A DNA stretch of 64,000 nucleotides, from NCBI GenBank assembly GCA_964621785.1, contig CAZUPD010000029.1:1-64000 (forward strand), written 5' to 3'. Of the stretch, positions 1 to 9,099 are shown piece after piece (the stretch's first letter is position 1; each line of letters opens with the position of its first letter). The DNA comes from JACKDW01 sp964621785. Its GTDB lineage: Bacteria; Myxococcota_A; Polyangia; Nannocystales; Nannocystaceae. Under the pieces are notes generated by a model. That model did not search any database, was not told the DNA's origin, and worked only from the letters and a program-made list of their open reading frames with translations. The translations under genes and the position numbers were made by a program.

Positions 1-57
1 AACCGTGATGTCGAGCGCTACCGCAAACTGATCGGCGCACTCAACCTGCGTAAATAG
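1..57 (+). CDS. rpsO: 30S ribosomal protein S15, C-terminal end (partial)
   Basis: Only the last 18 codons and the TAG stop are in the window. The reading frame from base 1 gives a tail with RYRKLIGALNLRK, which matches the end of S15 (E. coli ends RYTQLIERLGLRR). S15 binds 16S rRNA in the small subunit. The next gene is pnp, and rpsO-pnp is a very conserved pair, which supports the call despite the short fragment. An intrinsic terminator separates the two genes. Confidence 0.85.
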   Translation, partial: NRDVERYRKLIGALNLRK

Positions 58-67
58 ACAACTCTGG

Positions 68-94
68 GCCCGATTTGCGTCGGGCTTTTTGTTT
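68..94 (+). terminator. Intrinsic terminator between rpsO and pnp
   Basis: GCCCGA (68-73), loop TTTGCG, TCGGGC (80-85), then TTTTTGTTT. It is a perfect 6-bp GC-rich stem followed by a T tract, 11 bases after the rpsO stop. It may attenuate read-through into pnp. Confidence 0.85.
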
Positions 95-215
95 GTCACC
101 CCCACAGGCTTGAGTACGCGAATCAGCGGGTGTGGCCGCGGAACTGGCTTTTGGTTCCGCTCAGGCTGGGAAAACTGAAGAATTACCGTTCCGCGGCGAA
201 AGAGATCATTTGACG

Positions 216-2333
216 ATGTCCGATCAACTTCAAGTCGTCACCGAATCCTGCCAGGTCGGGGATGTCACGATATCCATCGAAACTGGGAAGCTCGCCAAGC
301 AAACCACCGCCGTGCTGATCCGCTGTGGCGAGACGGCCGTCCTCGTGTCGGCCGCGACCAGCCGTGACCCCAAAGACCTGCCGTTTTTGCCGCTCACCGT
401 CGAGTACCGCGAGGGCAATGCCGCCGCCGGTAAAATCCCCGGGGGCTACTTCAAACGCGAAGGTCGGCCGACGTCCGAAGAAATTCTGTCGGCCCGCTGC
501 ATCGACCGTCCGATCCGGCCGCTGTTTCCCAAGACCTACCGCAACGACACGCAAGTCATTGTCAATACACTTTCCCACGACAAGGTCAACAGCCCCGATG
601 TCCTGGCGATCACCGCTGCCTCGGCGGCGTTGACGATCTCCGCGATTCCGTGGGAAGGACCGATCGTCGGGATCCGGGTCGCCCGTGTCGGCGGCAAGTT
701 TGTCGCCTACCCAACCTGGGACCAGATCGAAGCCTCCGATATCCAGCTGGTCGTCGCCGTCAGTCGCGATGCCGTGGTGATGGTCGAGGGCGGTGCCAAC
801 GAGGCCAACGAGAGCGACATGATCGATGCGCTGATGTTCGCCAAGGATGCAGCTGCACCGTTGATCGCCCTGCAAGACCGTCTGCGTGAGAAGGTCGGTC
901 AGACCAAGCGCGAACACATCGAGCCCGAGGTCGACGAGGCCTTTGCGGCAACCGTGATGTCCGCAGGTCGGGCGTCGTTCAAACAAGCTCTCAAGATCCT
1001 CGGCAAGCACGAGCGCCACGCCGCACTGTCGGCCGCCGGCAAAGCTGTCGCCGCCGAGCTTTTAGATCAGCACCCCGAACGCGGCGACGAGATCAAAGAT
1101 GCACTTCGCAAGCTCGAGCGCAGCTTGGTCCGCTCCCAGGTCATCGAGGAAAAACGCCGGATCGATGGCCGTGGCTTCCGCGACATCCGTCCGCTGATGA
1201 TCGAAGCTCATCCGCTGGCGCGCCCGCACGGGTCCGCACTGTTCCAACGCGGCGAGACCCAGGCGATGGTCACCACCACCCTCGGTACCGAGTCCGACGC
1301 CCAACGCCTCGACACGATCCGCGGGGATGTCCGCAACACGTTCTTGCTGCACTACAACTTCCCCCCGTTTTGTACCGGTGAGGTCAAGCCGATCCGCGGT
1401 CAGAGCCGCCGCGAAATCGGTCACGGCAAGTTGGCCGAACGCGCCCTCCGGGTCGTGCTGCCAACACAAGACCAGTTCCCGTACACCATCCGGATCGTCA
1501 GCGACACGCTCGAGTCCAACGGGTCGAGCTCGATGGCTGCCGTCTGCGGCGGTTGCCTCAGCCTGATGGATGCCGGTGTGCCGATCAAAGCTCCGGTCGC
1601 CGGGATCGCCATGGGCCTCATGCAAGAGGGCGATCAAATCGCTGTCCTCTCGGACATCCTCGGCGATGAAGATCACCTCGGCGACATGGACTTCAAGGTC
1701 ACCGGCACCGAAAAGGGGATCACCGCCCTGCAGATGGACATCAAGGTCAAGGGGCTCACCCGCCAGATCCTGGCCGATGCCTTGGAGCAGGCGCGCGAGG
1801 GTCGGTTGCATATCCTCAAGGCCATGTTGGAGGTCTTGCCCGAGCCGCGGGCAGACATCAGCAAGTACGCACCGCGAGTGGTGTTCATCCAGGTCAAGAT
1901 CGACAAGATCCGCGACATCATCGGCCCCGGTGGCAAGATGATCCGCGCGCTCACCGAGCAAACCGGGTGTGTGATCAACGTCGAGGACAGCGGTCGGGTG
2001 ACGATCGCTTCGAGCGACCCAGCCGGGATCGCCAAGGCCAAGAGCCTGATCGAAGGGCTCACCGCCGAGGCCGAGATCGGTGCGCACTACCACGGGGTGG
2101 TCAAACGCGTGGTCGACTTCGGTGCCTTCGTCGAAATCCTCCCGGGCACCGACGGTTTGGTCCACATCTCCGAGCTTGAAAATCGACGCGTCGCCAAGGT
2201 GACCGACGTGTTGCAAGAGGGCGACGATGTTGTGGTCAAGGTCCTCAATGTCGACCAGAGCGGCAAGATTCGTCTCAGCCGCAAAGCCGCGTTCGGGGTC
2301 GATCCGTCCGAGGTTCAAAACCTTCGCGGGTGA
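216..2333 (+). CDS. pnp: Polyribonucleotide nucleotidyltransferase (PNPase)
   Basis: A 3'-5' phosphorolytic exoribonuclease that degrades RNA to nucleoside diphosphates, usually as a trimer in the degradosome. The 705-residue product has the full family order: RNase PH domain 1 (about 10-140, with FFKREGRPT-like motif GGYFKREGRPTSEE), an all-alpha linker, RNase PH domain 2 (about 310-530, with GSSSMA and the DILGDEDHLGDMDFK stretch), a KH domain near 550-610 (IGPGGKMIR) and an S1 domain near 620-690 (GAFVEILPGTDGLVHISEL). An in-frame GTG at 132 would add 28 residues without family resemblance. The ATG at 216 has an AGAGA-type ribosome site and starts MSDQLQ, so it is preferred. The gene follows rpsO. 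Confidence 0.97.
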   Translation: MSDQLQVVTESCQVGDVTISIETGKLAKQTTAVLIRCGETAVLVSAATSRDPKDLPFLPLTVEYREGNAAAGKIPGGYFKREGRPTSEEILSARCIDRPIRPLFPKTYRNDTQVIVNTLSHDKVNSPDVLAITAASAALTISAIPWEGPIVGIRVARVGGKFVAYPTWDQIEASDIQLVVAVSRDAVVMVEGGANEANESDMIDALMFAKDAAAPLIALQDRLREKVGQTKREHIEPEVDEAFAATVMSAGRASFKQALKILGKHERHAALSAAGKAVAAELLDQHPERGDEIKDALRKLERSLVRSQVIEEKRRIDGRGFRDIRPLMIEAHPLARPHGSALFQRGETQAMVTTTLGTESDAQRLDTIRGDVRNTFLLHYNFPPFCTGEVKPIRGQSRREIGHGKLAERALRVVLPTQDQFPYTIRIVSDTLESNGSSSMAAVCGGCLSLMDAGVPIKAPVAGIAMGLMQEGDQIAVLSDILGDEDHLGDMDFKVTGTEKGITALQMDIKVKGLTRQILADALEQAREGRLHILKAMLEVLPEPRADISKYAPRVVFIQVKIDKIRDIIGPGGKMIRALTEQTGCVINVEDSGRVTIASSDPAGIAKAKSLIEGLTAEAEIGAHYHGVVKRVVDFGAFVEILPGTDGLVHISELENRRVAKVTDVLQEGDDVVVKVLNVDQSGKIRLSRKAAFGVDPSEVQNLRG

Positions 2334-2362
2334 GTGCGGATTGCGTGTATTTGCAATGCGGC

Positions 2363-2403
2363 GGACGGACGACGTGAAATTTTCCGGGTGAGTTCGTCCG
2401 TCC
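2363..2403 (+). other. Long stem-loop after pnp
   Basis: GGACGGACGA (2363-2372) pairs perfectly with TCGTCCGTCC (2394-2403) around a 21-base loop. No clean T tract follows, so it may be an mRNA 3'-end stabiliser or a weak terminator in the 129-base gap between pnp and dut. A TGTATTTGCA word (2346-2355) lies just before it. Confidence 0.5.
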
Positions 2404-2462
2404 TCTGTGCGCCTTTACAAGCCTCGCTTCAGTGAGAAGGTCGGGGCTTCGAGAATCAGACG

Positions 2463-2921
2463 ATGACGCACCCCGAGCTCAAGGTCTCTCGCCTCCATCC
2501 ACAGGCCGCACTTCCCCGTCGGATGACCCATTCGGCGGCGGGGCTCGACCTCGCGGCGTGCCTGCCCGAGGGGGAGCTGACACTCGCCCCGGGGCAGCGA
2601 ACACTCGTGGGCACCGGTTTGGCGTTAGCGATCCCCCACGGCTACGAGGGCCAGGTCCGACCGCGATCCGGACTTGCGTTGCGCAACGGTATCGTTATCG
2701 CCAATGCTCCAGGTACAATCGATGCCGACTACCGTGGGGAGCTCAAGGTCATCCTTCTCAACCTCGGCGACGAGCCGTTCACCGTCGAACACGGTCAACG
2801 GATCGCCCAGCTCGTGCTGGCCAAAGTCGCAATGCTCGAGCCCATCGAAGTCGACAACCTCCCCAAAACCGAGACTACGCGCGGAAGCGGGGGGTTTGGC
2901 AGCACAGGTGTGGTCGGTTAA
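2463..2921 (+). CDS. dut: Deoxyuridine 5'-triphosphate nucleotidohydrolase (dUTPase)
   Basis: Hydrolyses dUTP to dUMP and pyrophosphate, keeping uracil out of DNA and feeding dTMP synthesis. The protein has 152 residues, the usual size for the trimeric enzyme. All five family motifs can be read: SAAGLDL (about 23-30), RPRSGLALRNG (motif 2), APGTIDADYRGE with the catalytic Asp (motif 3), HGQRIAQLV (motif 4) and RGSGGFGSTG (motif 5, which closes over the active site). The ATG at 2463 is the only sensible start. It is followed after 18 bases by a pseudokinase gene and then purC, so the three may be co-transcribed. Confidence 0.96.
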   Translation: MTHPELKVSRLHPQAALPRRMTHSAAGLDLAACLPEGELTLAPGQRTLVGTGLALAIPHGYEGQVRPRSGLALRNGIVIANAPGTIDADYRGELKVILLNLGDEPFTVEHGQRIAQLVLAKVAMLEPIEVDNLPKTETTRGSGGFGSTGVVG

Positions 2922-2939
2922 CACAGGGGTGTTGTGACG

Positions 2940-4721
2940 ATGCGGGTTGGGCAAACCGTCTGTGGGCGTTTTGAGTTGTTGCGGGAAGAAGCCCCGGCAA
3001 CCGGCTCACAGATCTTTGGCCGGACCTGGGTTGTGCTCGACGGGGAGACCGGCGACGTCCAACGGGCAACGTTTGTCGACGCCGAGTTGCTGACGACCGA
3101 GGATGCCCGCGAAGCGTTTGTCACCCATGCTGGTGCACTGACCGATGTCGCCTCGCCGGGTGGGGGGAATGACATCGCCCCGGTGATGTTTGCCGGCCGC
3201 GAGGGCGATCAGTGTGTGGTGATCTACGAGGCGCTCCACGGTGCGATCGGTTTGGTCGATGCCTTTGCCGATCCCGAGCATCCGCCCGATGATCGACGCC
3301 TCGAGCTCGCCCGGTTTCTCGATCGGATTCCGCGTGCGCTCGGATTCTTGCATCGCCATCGATTGGTCCACGGTCTGTTGTCGACGGCGACGGTGTTCTC
3401 GTGGGACCACGGGCACGCGTTGTGGCAGTACGCCCTGGTACCCCACCTCGATCGCAATTGTTTGCTCGAGCGCCACGGGGGGCATTGCGATGGTGTTCTC
3501 GCGCCCGAGGTGCGCGAGGGTGGTCCGTTTACACCCACTTCTGATGTATATGCATGGGGCGCTGCCCTCGCGCATTGGATCACCGGCAAACCGTTTTCAA
3601 AAGCGATCAAGCGCGCGCGTGCGGGCAAGCTCCCCGGCGTGTCGAGTCCGGAGTTGGTGGCGCTCATCGGTGAGACACTGGCCGAAGATCCGACAGATCG
3701 CCCAACAGATGGCGAGGCTCTTCAGGCCCGACTCACCGCCCTCGGCCTGCATGACGAGGAGGCACAACGGCCAGTGGAAGCGTTGATCGACGCGCTCGCG
3801 GGAGTCGGTGATCACGTCTACGAGCCGGATCCGAAGTCGGTCCGCACTCCGCAGTCGCCCTCTGCATCGTCTTCGGCCCTAGAGCTTCCCGTGACCAACC
3901 TCGAGGACCTTGCCGAGCCGTCGCGCCCCCACGCCGCGGCTTCGCATGCGGCGTTGGTCATGCAGTTTCAGGCCGACGAAGCGACCAGCCCGGCCCAGAC
4001 GCCCGGGCCGACGGCCGAAGGTTCGCAGGCACGAATGGCACAGCCCGCGACCTCGCAAGCGCCGGGCTCTGGGACCCAACCAGCGAAATCTGAGTCGGCT
4101 CGGTTGCCGACTCAACGTGAACCCAACTCTGTTTCGGCTGTGGGAAGCTCGAGTCCGCGGTCCAAGTCGGCTCCCCAAGCCGCAACCTCCGGCGCGCGCC
4201 AGGTTCTCGTGCTCGAGAAGCGGGTGTTTCCCGCCGAAGTACCGCTCGCCCAAGGCGATGACAACACCAAACCAGGCGAACTGCAGGAGCCCTCCCTCGC
4301 CGAAACGGTTGCTTCGGCGGTTGAACAGGGCGCTGCGGCCCTGGAGTTGCGCGACAACGTCAATGCCGCGTTGGCCGGCGGTGCCGATGCGGCCGACGAG
4401 TTGTCTGAGCCCCCGGAGCGGTTGACTGCGAGTGTCGACGGCACACTGCGTCGGCGGGCCGACGACGATGCCCCGATGGCGGTTCGACGCCACCGTTCTC
4501 GGGCGACCTATCCCCTCGGACATACCGCGATACCAGACGACGTCGAAACCCCGCCCGCCTCGGATGTATCGGTCGAGGCCGAGGTCGGCGATGACACCAA
4601 CCCCGAACTCGCATCTGCCGAAGCCGTCGAAAAACCAGCCGAGCGCTATGTCAATCTGATCGTGGCCGTGGTCGGTGGCTTGACGGTCGCGTACCTGCTG
4701 ATGACGTGGCTCAGACAATAA
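2940..4721 (+). CDS. Membrane-anchored Ser/Thr kinase-like protein (probable pseudokinase)
   Basis: About 593 residues. The first 270 follow a Ser/Thr kinase fold: VCGRFELL at the start, a C-lobe stretch FLHRHRLVHGLLSTATVFSW where the HRD catalytic loop should be, TSDVYAWGAALAHWITGKPF (the subdomain IX region) and a final DPTDRPT. The catalytic Asp of HRDxxxxN is missing (VHGL), no DFG is visible and no glycine-rich loop is clear, so catalysis is unlikely. A long Pro/Ala/Ser/Glu-rich region (about 300-570) leads to one C-terminal membrane segment (VNLIVAVVGGLTVAYLLMTWL), leaving only a few residues beyond it. ATG 2940 is preferred over GTG 2934 because AGGGGT lies 9 bases before it. It sits between dut and purC. 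The function is unknown; a scaffold or sensor role is only inference. Confidence 0.75.
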   Translation: MRVGQTVCGRFELLREEAPATGSQIFGRTWVVLDGETGDVQRATFVDAELLTTEDAREAFVTHAGALTDVASPGGGNDIAPVMFAGREGDQCVVIYEALHGAIGLVDAFADPEHPPDDRRLELARFLDRIPRALGFLHRHRLVHGLLSTATVFSWDHGHALWQYALVPHLDRNCLLERHGGHCDGVLAPEVREGGPFTPTSDVYAWGAALAHWITGKPFSKAIKRARAGKLPGVSSPELVALIGETLAEDPTDRPTDGEALQARLTALGLHDEEAQRPVEALIDALAGVGDHVYEPDPKSVRTPQSPSASSSALELPVTNLEDLAEPSRPHAAASHAALVMQFQADEATSPAQTPGPTAEGSQARMAQPATSQAPGSGTQPAKSESARLPTQREPNSVSAVGSSSPRSKSAPQAATSGARQVLVLEKRVFPAEVPLAQGDDNTKPGELQEPSLAETVASAVEQGAAALELRDNVNAALAGGADAADELSEPPERLTASVDGTLRRRADDDAPMAVRRHRSRATYPLGHTAIPDDVETPPASDVSVEAEVGDDTNPELASAEAVEKPAERYVNLIVAVVGGLTVAYLLMTWLRQ

Positions 4722-4733
4722 AGCGAAGGTTCC

Positions 4734-5714
4734 ATGCCGGTTGCCCGCGAAGTGATTCAAGCTGCCATCGACTCCGACCGTTTGGTGTCGGCGCTCGGAC
4801 CCGAGTTCGATCGCTTGGGCACGCGTTACAGCGGCAAGGTCCGCGACAATTTCAGCCGCGACGGACGGCGGACGATCATCGTCTCGGACCGCGTCAGCGC
4901 CTTCGATGTGGTCCTCGGCACCATCCCCTTCAAGGGCCAGGTACTCAACGGTCTCGCCACCTACTGGTTTGAACAGACCCGAAAACTCGTCGCCAATCAC
5001 CTGCTCGAAGTGCCAGACGCCCAGGTCATGCACACGGTTGAATGTACACCGATTCCGGTCGAGATGGTGGTCCGCGGTTACCTGACCGGGGTCAGTTCGA
5101 CCAGCATCTGGACCGCCTACGAAGGCGGCGCGCGGACGTTTTGCGGACACACGCTGCCGGCGGGGATGCGCAAACATCAAAAGTTGCCGAAAAATCTGGT
5201 GACGCCGTCGACCAAGGCAAAAAAGGGCGACCACGATCACAACGTCAGCCGTGCAGAGTTGATCGCCGAAGGTGTGGTGACAGCCGAGGTCTTCGACGAG
5301 CTCGAGCAACAAGCACTCGCGGTGTTTGCCTTTGGCCAACAACTGGCAGCCACCCGGGGGCTCTTGCTGGTCGATACCAAATACGAGTTCGGCCGCGCGC
5401 CCGATGGCCAGCTCGTCCTGATCGACGAAATCCATACCCCGGATTCGTCGCGCTACTGGTTTGCTGATACCTACGATCAGGCGATGGCAAACGCCGACGA
5501 TCCGCGTAGCCTCGACAAGGAGTTTTTACGCCGGTGGTTGGTGTCCCAGGGGTTTCGCGGAGAGGGTGCACCTCCCGTGTTGCCCGACGAGATCCGCGTC
5601 GAGGCGGCGATGCGCTACATCGAGACCTACGAGCGGGTCACAGGTCAAGCGTTTGTCCCGGACACCGAAGCGCCCATTCCCCGGCTTCGACGCAAACTCG
5701 GCGTGCTTACATAA
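4734..5714 (+). CDS. purC: Phosphoribosylaminoimidazole-succinocarboxamide synthase (SAICAR synthetase)
   Basis: Joins aspartate to CAIR with ATP in de novo purine synthesis. The 326-residue protein is the long form of the family, about 300 residues as in yeast Ade1, not the 240-residue E. coli type. Landmarks are YSGKVRDNF near the start (ATP site), IIVSDRVSAFDVVLG, the PVEMVVRGYLTG motif, and DTKYEFGR followed by VLIDEIHTPDSSRYW in the C-terminal half. The ATG at 4734 has a GCGAAGG ribosome site 4 bases upstream. It lies 12 bases after the pseudokinase gene. purF is further on, beyond a minus-strand gene. Confidence 0.96.
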   Translation: MPVAREVIQAAIDSDRLVSALGPEFDRLGTRYSGKVRDNFSRDGRRTIIVSDRVSAFDVVLGTIPFKGQVLNGLATYWFEQTRKLVANHLLEVPDAQVMHTVECTPIPVEMVVRGYLTGVSSTSIWTAYEGGARTFCGHTLPAGMRKHQKLPKNLVTPSTKAKKGDHDHNVSRAELIAEGVVTAEVFDELEQQALAVFAFGQQLAATRGLLLVDTKYEFGRAPDGQLVLIDEIHTPDSSRYWFADTYDQAMANADDPRSLDKEFLRRWLVSQGFRGEGAPPVLPDEIRVEAAMRYIETYERVTGQAFVPDTEAPIPRLRRKLGVLT

Positions 5715-5800
5715 GTGTATCTGCAAGCGCCTTGGCTCGATGCACGGCGCGGATTGGCTGCGGCCGCGGTCCTGGTTGACGAGCTTGTCTTGCGGGCAGG

Positions 5801-6154
5801 TCACACAAGCCGCGACGCGAACACCTCGAGTCCCGCGAGGATCAACGCCGTCACGGCCGTGGTCTTCATCGAGTCGCACTCGATCTCGTCGAGCACATAC
5901 TCGGAGGCCATCAAGATGGCGAAGTTGCCGAGGGCATAGGCGATCACGGCTGCCAGGGGTCCGAGCAGCAGGATCGGGAAAAACACGATGCTCAAAAACA
6001 TCAGCAGTACCTTGCCGAGGCCGATGCTGACGAGGCCGCTGATGACTGCCGAGCGAGCGCCCCCGTAGGGTCCACGGACTTCAAGTCCGGGCACGACGTG
6101 GGGAAGGAGGAAAAAACCGAGGACGAACGCGGCGTAGGCGGCGAGGAGGGACAT
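5801..6154 (-). CDS. Small integral membrane protein, phage-holin-4 / YvlD-like
   Basis: A 117-residue hydrophobic protein with about four membrane segments: LLAAYAAFVLGFFLLPHVVPG, a G-containing second segment, VLLMFLSIVFFPILLLGPLAAVIAYALG and TAVTALILAG. The spacing resembles the phage_holin_4_2 / YvlD family, which are ordinary chromosomal membrane proteins of unknown role. The ATG at 6154 matches the usual family start; a TTG at 6223 would add 23 residues. It is convergent with purC (86 bases apart) and divergent from purF. The family assignment rests on hydropathy and general pattern only. Confidence 0.6.
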   Translation of the reverse strand: MSLLAAYAAFVLGFFLLPHVVPGLEVRGPYGGARSAVISGLVSIGLGKVLLMFLSIVFFPILLLGPLAAVIAYALGNFAILMASEYVLDEIECDSMKTTAVTALILAGLEVFASRLV

Positions 6155-6543
6155 CTGTTCGTTGGACTCCAGAGTTGGGTCGAAGGTGTCGAGGATCGTC
6201 GCCGGATCCCCGGGTTGTGACAAGCGCGCTGCCTCACACGGTATTGTTCGAGCCGAACAACCAATGTGCGGACCTCTGGTGCACGCAGAGCTCGGTCGAG
6301 GTTGCCATGGTCTTCGTCGCGTGTCGTTTCAGACAGGCGCACGACCCGTGTGTCGGACGATGACGTTGGGATGTTCGGCAGCCCTCCATCGTTGGGTTCT
6401 CGTCCGAGCGCGAGAAAAACCACGGGCTGCAGGGGAAGCGGGACAAATACCCGAGGATCCATCCCTTTGATGTTTTCGAGGTGAAGTTGTCGGCGATGCC
6501 GCAGCGTGACGGAATCGAGTCGGAGCTGTAGGGTGTGCCCGCA
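6155..6543. other. Divergent intergenic region before purF
   Basis: I see no convincing gene here. It must hold the promoters of the holin-like gene and purF. It carries the 16-base word cgagaaaaaccacggg (6411-6426), which is also found at 36094-36109 in another non-coding stretch. The minus strand from about 6470 to 6230 stays open and reads protein-like, but has no clear start or stop of its own. Confidence 0.5.
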
Positions 6544-7932
6544 ATGTGCGGTGTGTTTGGCATCTTCAACCACCCTGAGGCGGCGAACCTCAGCTACCTC
6601 GGGCTGCACGCCCTTCAACACCGCGGTCAGGAGTCAGCCGGGGTTGTCAGCTGTGCCGACGATACGCTGCACGCCGTTCGCAAGATGGGCCTTGTGTCCG
6701 ACATCTTCACCGAACGCAGGTTGGCGCGACTGCCAGGAAACCTCGCAATCGGGCATGTCCGCTACACCACCGCCGGGGGCTCGCTGCCGAAGAACATTCA
6801 GCCGCTGACCGCCGAGTATCGCGAGGGGGCCGTGGCCATCGCCCACAACGGCAACCTCGTCAACGCCGAGCAGCTGCGGGTCGAGTTGGAGGCCGAGGGG
6901 GCGATCTTCGCCTCCAACTCCGATACAGAAGTGATCCTACAACTACTTGCGCGGCGCAACGAGCCGGATATCGTCGCCCGGTTGCGGGGGGCACTCGCCC
7001 GCGTCCGTGGGGCCTACAGCATTGTCATGATCGCCGAGGGGTGTCTGATCGCGATCCGCGATCCCCACGGGTTTCGCCCGTTGGTCCTCGGGCGACTCAA
7101 AGGCCAGCCCGAAACCTACGTGGTGGCCTCGGAGACCTGTGCGTTTGACCTGATTGCCGCCGAGCGCATCCGCGATGTCGAACCGGGGGAGATTTTGGTG
7201 ATCAAACAGGGCGATGTCCGCAGCGTGATGGCCCCGCAGGTTGCCCGTCGGGCATGTATTTTTGAACATGTCTACTTCGCCCGCCCCGACAGTTTGCTCG
7301 ACTCGGTGTCGGTCTACAACGCCCGCATCAAGATGGGCAAACGCCTGGCGGTCGAGGCTCCGGTCGAGGCCGATGTCGTCATCCCCGTGCCCGACTCGGG
7401 GGTCGTCGCCGCCATGGGCTATGCCCACCAAAGCGGGATTCCGTTTGAGATGGGGCTGATCCGCAACCACTACGTCGGCCGTACCTTTATCGAACCCAAA
7501 GAGTCGATCCGGCACTTCGGGGTCAAACTCAAACTCAATCCAGTTCCCGGGTTGCTCGAGGGGAAGCGCGTGGTGGTGGTCGACGACTCGATCGTCCGCG
7601 GCACCACCTCGCACAAAATCGTCAAGATGATCCGCGAGGCCGGGGCGACCGAAATCCACCTGCGGATCTCGTCGCCGCCGATCAACGGGCCCTGCTACTA
7701 CGGCATCAACACCCCGACCCGGGGCGAGTTGGTCGCCTCGCGCAAGTCGCCGGTGGAGGTCGCCGAGGCGATCGGTGCCGACTCGGTCGCCCACCTGTCG
7801 TCCGAAGGCCTGCTCGAATCGGTCGGGGCAGGGGGCGGCGAAACCTACTGTACGGCCTGTTTCACGGGGGAATACCCGGTTCAAGTCACCCGCCAACCTC
7901 GTCGCCGCCAACTCCGGCTGGTCGAGGTATAA
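6544..7932 (+). CDS. purF: Amidophosphoribosyltransferase
   Basis: First committed step of purine synthesis: PRPP plus glutamine gives 5-phosphoribosylamine. The 462-residue protein starts MCGVFGIF, and the Cys after Met is the N-terminal glutaminase nucleophile, so ATG 6544 must be the start and the in-frame GTG at 6535 is excluded. The glutaminase half shows QHRGQESAG and GHVRYTTAGGS. The phosphoribosyltransferase half shows the PRPP loop VVVVDDSIVRGTT (about 340-352). Late Cys residues (CYYG, YCTACF) fit a Bacillus-type Fe-S enzyme. prfB starts 17 bases downstream. Confidence 0.97.
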   Translation: MCGVFGIFNHPEAANLSYLGLHALQHRGQESAGVVSCADDTLHAVRKMGLVSDIFTERRLARLPGNLAIGHVRYTTAGGSLPKNIQPLTAEYREGAVAIAHNGNLVNAEQLRVELEAEGAIFASNSDTEVILQLLARRNEPDIVARLRGALARVRGAYSIVMIAEGCLIAIRDPHGFRPLVLGRLKGQPETYVVASETCAFDLIAAERIRDVEPGEILVIKQGDVRSVMAPQVARRACIFEHVYFARPDSLLDSVSVYNARIKMGKRLAVEAPVEADVVIPVPDSGVVAAMGYAHQSGIPFEMGLIRNHYVGRTFIEPKESIRHFGVKLKLNPVPGLLEGKRVVVVDDSIVRGTTSHKIVKMIREAGATEIHLRISSPPINGPCYYGINTPTRGELVASRKSPVEVAEAIGADSVAHLSSEGLLESVGAGGGETYCTACFTGEYPVQVTRQPRRRQLRLVEV

Positions 7933-7949
7933 CCCAGCGTCGAAGTCCG

Positions 7950-9099
7950 ATGAACCAACAAGCAATCGACCTACCCGAGCACAACAAAGTCGTGGAGCGT
8001 CTTTCCCGGCTGGCCGCGAGGCTTGCCGAGTTGAGGAGGCATCTTTGACTACGAAACGAAGTGCGAAAAATTAGAAGAGCTCGATGCCCAAACCGCCGAC
8101 CCGGCGTTTTGGAACGACAACGATAGGGCCCAGGACGTTCTGCGCGAGCAGGCGACCACCAAAAAAATTGTCGACGATCTCAACGCTTCCCAAGCCGCGC
8201 TCGACGATGCCGAAGTGCTCTACGAGCTCGCCCGAGAAGAGCAGGATCCGGCGAGCATCCGCGAGGCGTGGGCGGCCCTCGACCGCGTCGACGAGCGTGT
8301 CGGCAAGATGGAATTTCGCCGGATGCTCAGCGGCGAACACGATAGTGCAGATGCAATTGTCAACGTCAACGCCGGTGCCGGCGGGGTCGAGAGCCAGGAC
8401 TGGGCCGAGATGTTGCTGCGCATGTACCAGCGCTGGGGCGAGCGCCAGGGGTTTGCGGTCAAGTTGCTCGACTTGCAAGAGGCCGATCAAGCCGGGATCC
8501 GCGGTGCAGCGCTTTCGATTGCCGGTGACTATGCATACGGTTTTTTGCGTTCCGAGATCGGGGTCCACCGACTCGTCCGGATCTCGCCGTTTGACGCCAA
8601 TGCCCGCCGCCACACCAGTTTTGCCAGCGTGATGGTGTTGCCCGACTTGGGCGACGACGAGTTCGACATCGAGATCAACGATTCCGATCTACGGGTCGAC
8701 AAGTTCCGGGCCTCGGGCGCCGGGGGTCAGCACGTCAACAAGACCGAGTCCGCCGTCCGGCTCACCCACCTCCCCACCGGGATCGTCGTCGGCTGCCAGA
8801 TGGAGCGTTCGCAACACAAAAACATGGCCACGGCGATGCGCATGCTCAAGGCCAAGTTGTGGGACCTCGAGCAGCGCAAGCGCGAGCAGGAGCGCCAGGA
8901 GTTAGAGGGCGAGAAAATGAAAATCGAGTGGGGCAGCCAGATCCGCTCCTACGTGATGCAGCCCTATCAACAGGTCACTGACCATCGCACCGAGCTCAAG
9001 TCGTCGGCCGTCAACGCGATTTTAGACGGTGACCTCGAAGCCCTGATCGAGTCGTTTTTGTTGATGCAAGGTGGACAGTCGGAAGGAACCGCCGGGTGA
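7950..9099 (+). CDS. prfB: Peptide chain release factor 2, with programmed +1 frameshift
   Basis: Recognises UGA and UAA stop codons and releases the peptide. The gene is in two frames: 7950-8045 (32 codons, MNQQAIDLPE...) ends at an in-frame TGA (8046-8048), and the rest is read from 8047, giving 382 residues in all. After the shift it reads DYETKCEKLEELDAQ, matching the RF2 N-terminal helices. Further on are the SPF tripeptide (RISPFDANARRH), which decodes UGA, and the GGQ motif (SGAGGQHVNKTESAVRL) that drives peptidyl-tRNA hydrolysis. The gene overlaps the next one by 4 bases (GTGA). The break is regulation, not damage. Confidence 0.96.
8031..8049 (+). promoter_or_regulatory. RF2 autoregulatory frameshift site
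   Basis: The sequence TTGAGGAGGCATCTTTGAC contains an internal Shine-Dalgarno-like AGGAGG three bases before the slippery CTT codon, followed by TGA C. This is the same arrangement as in E. coli prfB. Low RF2 slows termination at TGA, so ribosomes slip from CUU to UUU and complete RF2. Confidence 0.95.

Noticed and set aside
8046..8048. prfB as a pseudogene because of the in-frame TGA
   Set aside because: The stop is part of the standard RF2 frameshift signal, and the downstream frame is complete.
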